From Lentisphaerae bacterium ADurb.Bin242 (GTDB taxonomy: Bacteria; Verrucomicrobiota; Lentisphaeria; Victivallales; UBA1829), in assembly GCA_002069785.1 (NCBI GenBank), contig MWCA01000029.1, positions 1 through 57,364 of the forward strand: 57,364 nt of DNA, given 5' to 3'. Shown here in pieces: positions 42,501 to 49,627 of this stretch (position 1 is the first letter of the stretch; every line of letters starts with the position of its first letter). The position numbers and the translations under genes are program-made. Below the pieces are notes generated by a model, which was not told where the DNA came from, ran no database searches, and saw only the letters and a program-made list of their open reading frames with translations.

Positions 42501-43723
42501 ACCAATGTGCGGGGGAACCGTCTCTCTCCAAGCCGATCGAGGGCTTTTTACAATCCGTTTCGCAGGGAAAACTTTATACGGAGAAGGAACGGAAAACAGC
42601 CGCCCGCCTGCTGGAAGAAACCCGCAGGGAACTGTTGAAGCTGGAACTTGCCCGGACGGTTGTGTTCAGGAACGATCTCCAGAAAGAGCTTTTCAGGCGG
42701 GCCGAAACCGCGGAAGAATACGGCTGCTACGACCGGGCCGAATACTATCTGAAATTGTCGGAAGAGGCGGCCCAGGCGGGCGACATGAAAAAATTCAAGG
42801 TCAAAATCAGTCCTACCGTCTTTCAGGGACATCCCGGTTTTATGATGGACAACGGGATTCTTTCGGCCGGTTTCACGGAAACGGCCGGCCGGCTGTTTTC
42901 CTTCAAGGTCCGCGGCATGGAATGTCTGGACCCGGGAAGTTATGCCAATGCTTTACCGCCGGCCGACCGGATGTCAAGGAGCATCACCCGTGAAATGGTC
43001 CGCCGCGAGGTGGATTACGGCGGCTTTTCCGATGAGGACGCCATGGGGCATTGGGCGATTTCCCTGGTGGACTGGGACGTTCGTTTCCTGGAGCTGACCC
43101 CGAATGCCGTATCCGTTGCGGTTTCCATGACTTTTCCGGACCGTCCGTTCCGGATTACCCGGATCATGTCTTTGCGGGCGGAATCTTCCGAACTCAAAAT
43201 GAGGTATGAGATCACCAATCTTCTGCCGAAAGGGATACAGTCGGATGATCCTTCCCATTATCAGTTCGCCTGGCGCGGCCGCTTTGTCCCGGCGATCGGC
43301 CCCGATCAACAGGAAAACGATACTCTCTGTGTTCCCGCAGCCAACGATCAGCGGCTGCCGGAGACCCGTTTTTCAGCCTCGAATCCCATTCATTACGAAC
43401 AGCGGAACCTTCCGTTGAAGGATCATTGGGCGGGAACATTCGATCCGGGGGCCGGAATCGGACTGGCCGTGCTTGGAGATGCATCCATCACCCACGGGTA
43501 CGTCTGGTTCAACTCGAAGGGAGACCATGCGGGAAAACATCGCATCTATACATTGGAATTTCCGAGGAGCCGGTACGGAACAACGATCCATGATGCGCTT
43601 CCGAATTCACCGTTCTCCATTCTTCCCGGTCAGACGTTGAATTTTTCTCTGACACTGCGGGGCGTTGAGGCGGTCCGGTCCGAAAAGGATTTCCGGGCAA
43701 AAACCGGAAAGACGCATCCCTGA
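39545..43723 (+). CDS. Large secreted GH123-like multidomain protein
   Basis: This 1392-residue protein has a signal peptide (MKPMKAFFHVLFAAGLFPAFAD). Residues ~25-190 and ~195-350 look like two CBM4/9-like beta-sandwiches (NASFESPQLFEYY opens the second). Residues ~420-550 are a further sandwich. From ~550 the DUF4091/GH123-type barrel follows, with FYAYLYDEPQPAVH containing the acidic pair D676-E677 and the family's closing LRAAQIKEGIDDFDYMKIL. GH123 enzymes are beta-N-acetylgalactosaminidases acting on glycosphingolipids or mucin. The last ~400 residues are a mutarotase-like sandwich (VSVAVSMTFPDRPFRITRIM). Start and pilin stop overlap by 4 bases, so it is in the pilin operon. Exact substrate not known. 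Confidence 0.8.
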   Translation: MKPMKAFFHVLFAAGLFPAFADNLLFNGALNREGAGDPVFDQFLTDKTSAVTLKTAFGKKPDGSTVVRMTSDKEKGVTAVIFKKMKPLSPGVNYYFLFRYSLKSFEPGSSLIVRINAKDEANKITKSDWSQVMDFSGTGEQEFIYPFRLDKGAASTEIVVYFRGVFEAELDFFHLGESLPKTGGADGNLIRNASFESPQLFEYYITPRIGKNVYRGKDHFSYQRSRVKARTGKYSLHCNGRLEEGSILVNMNQLPYAGSRRYRFSAWSYIVSSGGKARISASIGFLDANGKIISYRFPSSDIVPGQWNELKDEFYPPEGTVRITVMFWVSGQLEVFLDDFFFGPAEEKTGGKEKTASVLLLDAEDFTLWQEAACRKPSRTGIPSKMISGTPISLSCASNETEPFLVCFASKKKFKAVSLRFSESVSGTNSLSASIFSYRRVGFIELKSPDYNPTLKGWNADPLLPGRSFEVLPGENLPFYVTVALPGGSHPGVYRGRVSVLEKDRVLAEIPLEVKVRNFELPETPALRTFFYAWANQPEYRMLDQRPLPEVTADLTRLFKEHRMTGNQAQHPPVPKWKIENGSLRITDWSEFDRVVASWYSGGRRSFVMPPLNFLGDYYGWGYGGKDRTHPGKSPFADVPWLSPEGLKYAGDFAKQYTDHVRTKFPEAHFYAYLYDEPQPAVHADLAKITDTLHRAAPDLKIFITKEVCDTLGSIYAWCVPLAPGFVRPELQKKVHAGGGEIWYYNWTVCLDDHDYIRTRLYPWQIYAADGDGGLLWNTIWSPRGINPWTQMEKTLKCGGATIFYPPREPDGHIVPSLRAAQIKEGIDDFDYMKILEKQIDRAFPGHGKRRVKEIMSELLPDMPFGYRNDARLLYRLREKLGDEIDAFGQPPVSLVVSHPMDNSQTDLTDISFRVYASGGTAVSINGKAVGKVGKNGFLEVPFHLEKPGLNEIHVGVSMNGKNKEFTRRFFLNRDPQLDELEKLRNQCAGEPSLSKPIEGFLQSVSQGKLYTEKERKTAARLLEETRRELLKLELARTVVFRNDLQKELFRRAETAEEYGCYDRAEYYLKLSEEAAQAGDMKKFKVKISPTVFQGHPGFMMDNGILSAGFTETAGRLFSFKVRGMECLDPGSYANALPPADRMSRSITREMVRREVDYGGFSDEDAMGHWAISLVDWDVRFLELTPNAVSVAVSMTFPDRPFRITRIMSLRAESSELKMRYEITNLLPKGIQSDDPSHYQFAWRGRFVPAIGPDQQENDTLCVPAANDQRLPETRFSASNPIHYEQRNLPLKDHWAGTFDPGAGIGLAVLGDASITHGYVWFNSKGDHAGKHRIYTLEFPRSRYGTTIHDALPNSPFSILPGQTLNFSLTLRGVEAVRSEKDFRAKTGKTHP

Positions 43724-43923
43724 TGATGGCAAAGTATAATCCTCAACCCCGGTGCGAAAAACATCTTCGGCTGCGGTTGTCATGACGGTCTGGCGGCATC
43801 GTCGATCCTTTTTACGATTGCCGGACTTTGCCGTTTTCAGGTCATTGCGGGCGCCCGGTCGCGGATTGGATGCCGCGCAGGCTTCAAACCATCTCATTTT
43901 TACGAGGATATAGCATTTTTTTC

Positions 43924-43952
43924 TTGCAATATCGTCATTGAGAAGGTATTGT
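43924..43952 (+). promoter_or_regulatory. Predicted promoter of the lipase-acyltransferase operon
   Basis: TTGCAA (43924-43929) and TATTGT (43947-43952) are 17 bases apart. A short stem, GGACC (43956-43960) with GGTCC (43976-43980), would enclose the SD region. Confidence 0.5.
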
Positions 43953-43981
43953 ATGGGACCTGAACAACCAGAGAGGGTCCA

Positions 43982-45484
43982 ATGAAAAAGATTTCCTTCA
44001 ACCTCAGGCATGCCGTTTTTTATATGCTTGTCCTTCTTCCATTTGCGCTGCTCCAATATGCGTGCAGCCCGGCTTTGGTTTCGGGGTCCTATCACGATCC
44101 GAACAGCTATTCGGAAGCGATTTACGGAGAAATAGCCAAACGGACTTTCGGATATGAGGGGCCGCACCGCAATCCGCTGATCGTGATCCATGGATTTCTC
44201 GGGGCGCGCCTCAAAGACATGGAAAAGAATGAAAACATCTGGGGGAATTTCTCCTATTCGGAAATGTCCAAAGGCGGGAAGTTTGCGCGTCTGGCGCATC
44301 CGATGGAGATCGGAAAACCGCTCCGGCTTCTGAAAAACGACGTCAAGCCGGTCAGCCTGCTGGAAAAATCCGCGATCGAGTTCATGGGGCTGGGGTTCGA
44401 TGTGGACAATTACGACCGCCTGATCCTGATGCTTCAGCAAGCCGGCTACGTTCCGAACCACGCGCCGCTTCCGCAGGGGAAGAATTTCTTTTCCCTGTTC
44501 ATTTTTTACTATGACTGGCGCCGGGACATCTCGGAGAACGCGGTGGAACTGGAAAACTTCATCCAGCAGAAAAAAATGTATCTCCAGGAACGCTACGCTT
44601 CGCTGTACGGTGCCATGAATTATCCGGTGAAGTTCGACATCATCGCCCACAGCATGGGGGGGCTGCTTGCCCGCTATTACCTCCTCTATGGAGGAACCCT
44701 CCTGCCGGACGACGAAACCCGGTCCATTCCCATTTCCTGGAAAGGGGCGGAGAACATCGAGAAAGTCGTGATGGTCGGGACTCCGAACGCCGGATATGTG
44801 GATACGCTGCTGGAGCTCAACCGCGGACTCCAGCTGGTCGCGGCGTCCCCCATCTATCCGAAAGCCTTGATCGGGACCTTCGTCTCGTATTACCAGATGT
44901 TCCCGGACGCCTCCGGCAACCGCGTCGTATACGACGATACGAACGAACCCGTGGACTACTACTCCGAAAAGACCTGGATCAAATACAACTGGGGCATCCT
45001 CGACCCCGCCCAGGACGCATGGCTTAAAATGCTGCTCCCGAATGCCGCCGGCGCCCAGGAACGGCGCGCCATCGCCATCGACCACCTCCGGAAATGTCTC
45101 ATGCGGGCCCGTCAGTTCAAACGGGCCATGCTTCCCCGGAAATCTCCGCCCAAGCCGGAACACCTGGACTTCTTCCTCATCGCGGGCGATGCCGTCCTCA
45201 CCAACCATACGCTTCTCGTGGATTCCAAAACAGGTGCGCTGAAAGTGAAAAAACAGGACACCGGCGACGGGAAGGTCACTTCCACAAGCGCCACTTTCGA
45301 CCTCCGCGGCGAACGGGTCTGGAAGTGGTACATCGATTCGCCCATTTCCTGGTCCGGCGTTTACTTCTTCCAGGGCGGACACATGGGAATCATGAACAGC
45401 AACGTGTTCGCCTCGAATCTGAGTTTCCTCCTGACAACGCTTCCGCCCGGAGACTTCCGAAAAGGGGGCGTGAATAGAAAATGA
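43982..45484 (+). CDS. LCAT/PGAP1-like membrane-anchored alpha/beta hydrolase
   Basis: This 500-residue protein has one hydrophobic N-terminal segment (HAVFYMLVLLPFALLQYACS) that could be a lipoprotein signal or a membrane anchor. The hydrolase core shows PLIVIHGFLGARL near residue 65 and the nucleophile elbow FDIIAHSMGGLLARYY with S224. VMVGTPNAGYVDTLLEL follows, as in lecithin:cholesterol acyltransferase-like and PGAP1-like lipases. The predicted role is cleavage or transfer of acyl chains at the cell surface. GAGAGGG precedes the ATG. Its stop overlaps the next gene by 4 bases (ATGA), which encodes a hydrolase-acyltransferase fusion, so a two-step lipid or ester reaction is likely. Confidence 0.78.
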   Translation: MKKISFNLRHAVFYMLVLLPFALLQYACSPALVSGSYHDPNSYSEAIYGEIAKRTFGYEGPHRNPLIVIHGFLGARLKDMEKNENIWGNFSYSEMSKGGKFARLAHPMEIGKPLRLLKNDVKPVSLLEKSAIEFMGLGFDVDNYDRLILMLQQAGYVPNHAPLPQGKNFFSLFIFYYDWRRDISENAVELENFIQQKKMYLQERYASLYGAMNYPVKFDIIAHSMGGLLARYYLLYGGTLLPDDETRSIPISWKGAENIEKVVMVGTPNAGYVDTLLELNRGLQLVAASPIYPKALIGTFVSYYQMFPDASGNRVVYDDTNEPVDYYSEKTWIKYNWGILDPAQDAWLKMLLPNAAGAQERRAIAIDHLRKCLMRARQFKRAMLPRKSPPKPEHLDFFLIAGDAVLTNHTLLVDSKTGALKVKKQDTGDGKVTSTSATFDLRGERVWKWYIDSPISWSGVYFFQGGHMGIMNSNVFASNLSFLLTTLPPGDFRKGGVNRK

Positions 45485-47931
45485 GTGGAACCGCCCCGTT
45501 CCCGATACCGGGAAAATACAATACAATCACCGTATCGATGGAACAGTGCGGAGACATTCATCTTGCCTATACGGAAACCGGAGAAGGAACACCGGTCCTT
45601 TTTCTCCATGAATTTGCCAGCGCCTCCCATACCTGGGAGAAAATGCTTCCCTTTCTGACTCCCGGGCACCGTCTGATCCGGCTGGACTGCGCCGGATTCG
45701 GGCATTCATCGCCTCTCAGTGAAAATCCGCTGACGCTTCCGCAGCAGGCGGAAACCGTCGAACAGTTCATCGCCGTGCTGGGGCTCCGGGAACTGATTCT
45801 TGTCGGCCACGGGATGGGGGGAGAGATCGCTCTCTGCCTCATGAATTCGCCGGAAATCCGGGCGAACGTCCGGAAGCTGGTGCTGATCTCCTGCGGCGTC
45901 CTGGCTTCTTCGACCCCGGATTTCATCCGCAACATCGGACAGTCTTCCATGACCAAGCCGATTGTCCGCCTGATCCACTCCGGATTCGTGGCGCGCGCCA
46001 TGCTGGAATATATTTACGCCCCGCATCATCCGCAGGACCCCAATATCATCTCGGAATATGCCGCGCTTCTGAAAGAGCCCGGACGGGCGGAATCCATCAT
46101 TGCCGCGGCCCGGCAGTACTCCCACCCGGCGAGCCTGCCGGCTTTGCCTTCGACGCCGATCGCCATTCTCTCCGGAGACGAGGACCCCATTCTGCCGATC
46201 TCCCTGGCGGAACGCCTTCACGAATATTATCCGGCCTCCTCGCTGAGTTTCCTTTCCGGCTGCGGACACATCCCCCAGGAAGAATGTCCCCGGGAAACCG
46301 CCGCCATTCTGAACGCCGTATTTTCCGACGATTCCGGCAAGCCGCCGGAAAAAGTCTTCCCTGTCGCGGAAAAGCAGAAGCGGGTCCCCCGGATGAGCCG
46401 TCTTTTCGATTACTGGAACGCCGGGACCGTTCTGCTGATCCTGGTTCTGAAAATCCTCCAGTTCTTCCGGAAGCTCGGGATCAAGGTGGAACGGCAGTCC
46501 TGGCGGAAAGTCACCGGGGTCTTCCTTCAGCGGGAATACTCCAAGTTCGTCATCGGAGCTTTCCGCCTCCGGAATCCCGAAACGGAAAGTCCGGAAAAAG
46601 CCAGGGAGTCCCTGCGCCGCCGTCTTCAGGCGTTTTTGATCTCCCGCCCGGAGCTGCATTTGACGGAAGAAATCCGGACCTTCGCTTCCTATTACAAAGC
46701 CCAGCCGCTGTGCGACGTCATGACCGCGGAGCTGGACCCGGACGGCAATCTCCTGTCCATCACGCCGCTTTTCGATCCCCGCCTTCCCGTCCCGGAAAAA
46801 TATGTCGCCCAGACTTTGCGGGCCGTCATCGAAGCCTACAACGCCACCCGCGAGGGGTCCGACCTGAACCGTTCCCGGCGGATGACGTCTGTTCTCCGGA
46901 AAACGCTTCTGAAAAGGGCGCGGTTCCGTCCGCTCCGCCGGACGGCCCTGCTGGGGCTTTCCGAACGGATTCTTTCCGGAACCTTTCTCTTTTTCGACGG
47001 GGTGCTGCCCCCGGAGCCCCTGCGCGCCACGGAACTCCGTTTTCTCACGCCCGACCTGAAACGCTATCATCATCCGGGATGGGGCCTGTGCGGAATCATC
47101 TGCCGGTTTTCCGCGGACCTTGCGGAGGCGGACCTCTGGTGGCAGTTCAACCACGTGATGGTGGACGGAGCTCCCATGCAGGACGTCCTGACCAAACTCA
47201 AGCAGGAATGGGGGACGGTCGGCCACATTGTCTTCCCGCCGCTGAACGGGTTGATCTCCCCGCCGGAAATCATGGACTGCGGCAACGGCGTCTTCCGGGC
47301 ACGGTTCTTCGCCGACTTCACCCCGCTGATGCGTCTGCGGAATTCCCTCAACCGCATGTGTCTCAACGAAATGAACGGAAAAGCCTCCTTCGCTGCCCTG
47401 ATCATGTGGGGGCTCTCGCGGCATCCCTATTTTTCCAAACGGAAAATGCTGCTTCCCGTCGACTTCCACAACCAGGACGGAAACCGGCAGCTCGGACTGC
47501 TGATCATGCGTCCGGCGCTGTTCGACCAGAGCCGGACGCCGCTGGCCTCCTACTGCCGTTTCCAGACGGAAATGAACCGGAAACTGGAGGAAACGCGCAA
47601 CGGCTATGCGGAAAGCAGCGAATTCCTTGCACTGTGCAGCATGCTCCATCCGGTCTTTTATCTCCTGACGCAGAAGCTGGCGCCCAAGGCGCTGGAGGAA
47701 ATCGTCGGGACCATGGGGATTTCCATCATCGCGGACGCCGAAGTGTTCGTCAGCCCGCTCACGGACTTCCAGATCGACGGCTTCATGTCCCTCGGGTCCG
47801 CGCTGATCCCGACCCTGAACGGCCGCCGGGCCGGGTCCGTGTGCATTTGCGGAACCCGCGACCAGATCTCCCTTTACTACGAGGCGGTCCGCAAACTGAT
47901 TCAGGACCTGCCGCATCTTCTGGAACGCTGA
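45481..47931 (+). CDS. Fusion of serine-less alpha/beta hydrolase and HxxxDG acyltransferase
   Basis: This 816-residue protein has an N-terminal alpha/beta-hydrolase domain (residues ~25-280: VLFLHEFASASHTWEKML, LDCAGFGHSS, ILSGDEDPILP, SGCGHIPQEE). The elbow reads VGHGMGG, so the nucleophile position (residue 111) is Gly instead of Ser, while the Asp and His regions remain. After a hydrophobic segment (residues ~315-330, AGTVLLILVLKILQF) comes a ~400-residue domain with WWQFNHVMVDGAPMQDVL (H558, D562, G563), the HxxxDG motif of CAT, BAHD, condensation and WS/DGAT acyltransferases. The C-terminal VCICGTRDQISLYYEAVRKL fits the same superfamily. It is coupled to the lipase upstream. Substrates unknown; wax-ester or lipid acylation is a reasonable guess. 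Confidence 0.72.
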   Translation: MSGTAPFPIPGKYNTITVSMEQCGDIHLAYTETGEGTPVLFLHEFASASHTWEKMLPFLTPGHRLIRLDCAGFGHSSPLSENPLTLPQQAETVEQFIAVLGLRELILVGHGMGGEIALCLMNSPEIRANVRKLVLISCGVLASSTPDFIRNIGQSSMTKPIVRLIHSGFVARAMLEYIYAPHHPQDPNIISEYAALLKEPGRAESIIAAARQYSHPASLPALPSTPIAILSGDEDPILPISLAERLHEYYPASSLSFLSGCGHIPQEECPRETAAILNAVFSDDSGKPPEKVFPVAEKQKRVPRMSRLFDYWNAGTVLLILVLKILQFFRKLGIKVERQSWRKVTGVFLQREYSKFVIGAFRLRNPETESPEKARESLRRRLQAFLISRPELHLTEEIRTFASYYKAQPLCDVMTAELDPDGNLLSITPLFDPRLPVPEKYVAQTLRAVIEAYNATREGSDLNRSRRMTSVLRKTLLKRARFRPLRRTALLGLSERILSGTFLFFDGVLPPEPLRATELRFLTPDLKRYHHPGWGLCGIICRFSADLAEADLWWQFNHVMVDGAPMQDVLTKLKQEWGTVGHIVFPPLNGLISPPEIMDCGNGVFRARFFADFTPLMRLRNSLNRMCLNEMNGKASFAALIMWGLSRHPYFSKRKMLLPVDFHNQDGNRQLGLLIMRPALFDQSRTPLASYCRFQTEMNRKLEETRNGYAESSEFLALCSMLHPVFYLLTQKLAPKALEEIVGTMGISIIADAEVFVSPLTDFQIDGFMSLGSALIPTLNGRRAGSVCICGTRDQISLYYEAVRKLIQDLPHLLER

Positions 47932-47947
47932 AGGAAAATCCTTCCGG

Positions 47948-48787
47948 TTACGCCCTCCGCCCCGGAACGCGCTTTTTCCCGAACACGGCCATGACTTCCT
48001 GGAGATCCTTCCAGACATCCGCCTTGGCCGCCGGATTCCGCAGCAGATACGCGGGATGATAGGTCGGCATCACCCGGATTCCCCGGTATTCCATCCACCT
48101 GCCGCGCTGACTCCGGATTCCTCCGTAGACGTTCGGGAACAGAAACCGGAACGGCACCGCCCCCAGGACCACGATCACCTCCGGCGAGAGCAATTCGATC
48201 TGGCGCTCCGCATAGGGACGGCAGGCCTCCGTCTCGTCCGGCTCCGGGTTCCGGTTGCCCGGCGGACGGCATTTGACCGTGTTGGCAATATATACCTCGG
48301 AACGCTGGAACTGCATCGCGTTGATCATCCGGGTCAGAAGCTCGCCGGCCCGGCCGACGAACGGACGCCCCTGCATGTCTTCGTCCGCGCCCGGCCCTTC
48401 TCCGAAGAACAGCAGGGGCGCACGGGTGTCGCCTTCTCCGAACACCGTATTCGTCCGTGTTTCGCAAAGACGGCATTTGCGGCATTCCGCCACCGTTTGC
48501 GCCAGTTCTTCCCATCCCATCGACGCCGCCGGATCCGAAAAAAGAACCCTTTCCGCGGGGGGCGGCGGCGAAACCTTTTTTTCCTCCGTCCCCGGCACGG
48601 TGCGGGGCTTTTCCGGAACTTGTTCCCGCACAGCCGCGGACGGCTGCGCCGCCTCCTTCTTCGGAGGACGCGGATAATCCGTATAAAAATCCCGCAGGAC
48701 CGGATCGGGAACCGCCGCTCTCGGCTCCCGGAGCAATTCGTCCTTCAGACAGTCCGTGATCTCATCCAATAAATTCTTTTCCGCCAT
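47948..48787 (-). CDS. Uracil-DNA glycosylase family 4/5-like
   Basis: This 279-residue protein removes uracil from DNA at deaminated cytosine. The N-terminal ~90 residues are Pro/Glu-rich linker. Then come the Fe-S cysteines of the family (TVAECRKCRLCETRTN; VKCRPPGNRNPEPDETEAC), motif A LLFFGEGPGADEDMQGRPFVGRAG, and motif B VMPTYHPAYLLRNPAAK. The frame opens upstream to 48865, but GGGAGGA 4 bases before the ATG at 48787 decides the start. It is convergent with the acyltransferase fusion gene (17-base gap). A small gene of unknown function lies upstream on the same strand. Confidence 0.92.
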   Translation of the reverse strand: MAEKNLLDEITDCLKDELLREPRAAVPDPVLRDFYTDYPRPPKKEAAQPSAAVREQVPEKPRTVPGTEEKKVSPPPPAERVLFSDPAASMGWEELAQTVAECRKCRLCETRTNTVFGEGDTRAPLLFFGEGPGADEDMQGRPFVGRAGELLTRMINAMQFQRSEVYIANTVKCRPPGNRNPEPDETEACRPYAERQIELLSPEVIVVLGAVPFRFLFPNVYGGIRSQRGRWMEYRGIRVMPTYHPAYLLRNPAAKADVWKDLQEVMAVFGKKRVPGRRA

Positions 48788-48903
48788 GATTCCTCCCTTC
48801 AGCCCCTCCCGCAATGTATTCTTCCGGAACCTGTTTTTCAATCGGGAATCCGGAAAAAAACACAAGTCCGCCGGAAAAGGCGGTTCCGGACGCCCCCGGA
48901 AGA

Positions 48904-49221
48904 CTATTCCCGGAGCAGGGCTTCCAGAAACGGAAGGTCTTCTTCACAGGCTGCCCCGGCGTCGAGCAGGGCTTTCAGAAGCGCACGGAATTCCGCCGCC
49001 GGGACATCCCCCAGTTCGCGGTATTTCCCGGATCGCCTCAGCTCGATGATTTCATCCACGGAAATCCGTTCCGGACGCGCCGGATCATACGGCGCCCCGG
49101 CTCCGTCGGCACGCAGAAGCAGCGAACACAAGTTCATCGGATTGTGATGGATCAGCAGAAAGCGCTTTTCCGTCCCGATCTCTTCATAAACGGTCCCCTG
49201 CCGTATTTCCAGTCCCTGCAT
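48904..49221 (-). CDS. Small protein of unknown function
   Basis: This 105-residue protein is acidic and leucine-rich in its C-terminal half (AEFRALLKALLDAGAACEEDLPFLEALLRE), with a beta-rich N-terminal half (GTVYEEIGTEKRFLLIHHNP). No family is recognised. The ATG at 49221 has GGGAG 8 bases upstream; a GTG at 49248 would give 114 residues but has no good SD. It has its own promoter at 49263-49291 and is followed by the uracil-DNA glycosylase gene after 116 bases. Confidence 0.6.
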   Translation of the reverse strand: MQGLEIRQGTVYEEIGTEKRFLLIHHNPMNLCSLLLRADGAGAPYDPARPERISVDEIIELRRSGKYRELGDVPAAEFRALLKALLDAGAACEEDLPFLEALLRE

Positions 49222-49262
49222 TGAAACGACTCCCGTTTCCTTATCCACCCGAACGATCCCCT

Positions 49263-49291
49263 ATTATACACCCGGAAAACGGATTTGACAA
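49263..49291 (-). promoter_or_regulatory. Predicted promoter of the small gene at 48904-49221
   Basis: On the minus strand TTGTCA (49286-49291) and TATAAT (49263-49268) are 17 bases apart. Confidence 0.55.
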
Positions 49292-49566
49292 GGCGTTTTT
49301 CCGAGAATCGCGGAAACATTCCGGCTCTTTCGTTTGGCGGCGGTTCCGCCGCCACGGGGACGGGCGACGAAAAAAACCGAGAGCCGCCGCTCTGAAAATC
49401 CCTTGAAATTCCTTCCGGGGCGCCACGCGAAATGGAAAGATTTCGTGCTTTGCACGACCGGCTTTCGCAGCAAGTACCTCCGCGTCTGCCCCCGGGCTGC
49501 TTCATCGATTTCAGCGGCCGCATACCGTTTTCCGTCGTTTTTTTTATATATCGGAAGGTTTCCCCC

Positions 49567-49594
49567 TTTCAAATTGCCGGAAATGTGCTATTGT
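49567..49594 (+). promoter_or_regulatory. Possible ftsK promoter
   Basis: TTTCAA (49567-49572) and TATTGT (49589-49594) are 16 bases apart. The match is moderate and other AT-rich choices nearby exist. Confidence 0.35.
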
Positions 49595-49627
49595 TTCTAT
49601 TTATAACTTTACAGGGTTGGAATTTGT

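Larger units (their letters stand above)
49222..49627. other. Intergenic region before ftsK (~400 bases)
   Basis: It holds a minus-strand promoter (49263-49291), a GGCGGCGG/CCGCCGCC hairpin at 49336-49353 without a T-run, and AT-rich DNA near 49540-49620 that includes a possible ftsK promoter. Short open frames across it have no SD and no recognisable product. Confidence 0.5.

Noticed and set aside
45706..48018. 770-codon open frame on the minus strand
   Set aside because: Antisense to the hydrolase-acyltransferase fusion; low-complexity composition, no start context.
49336..49353. GGCGGCGG/CCGCCGCC hairpin as a terminator
   Set aside because: Strong stem but no adjacent T-run on either strand and no gene end nearby that needs it.
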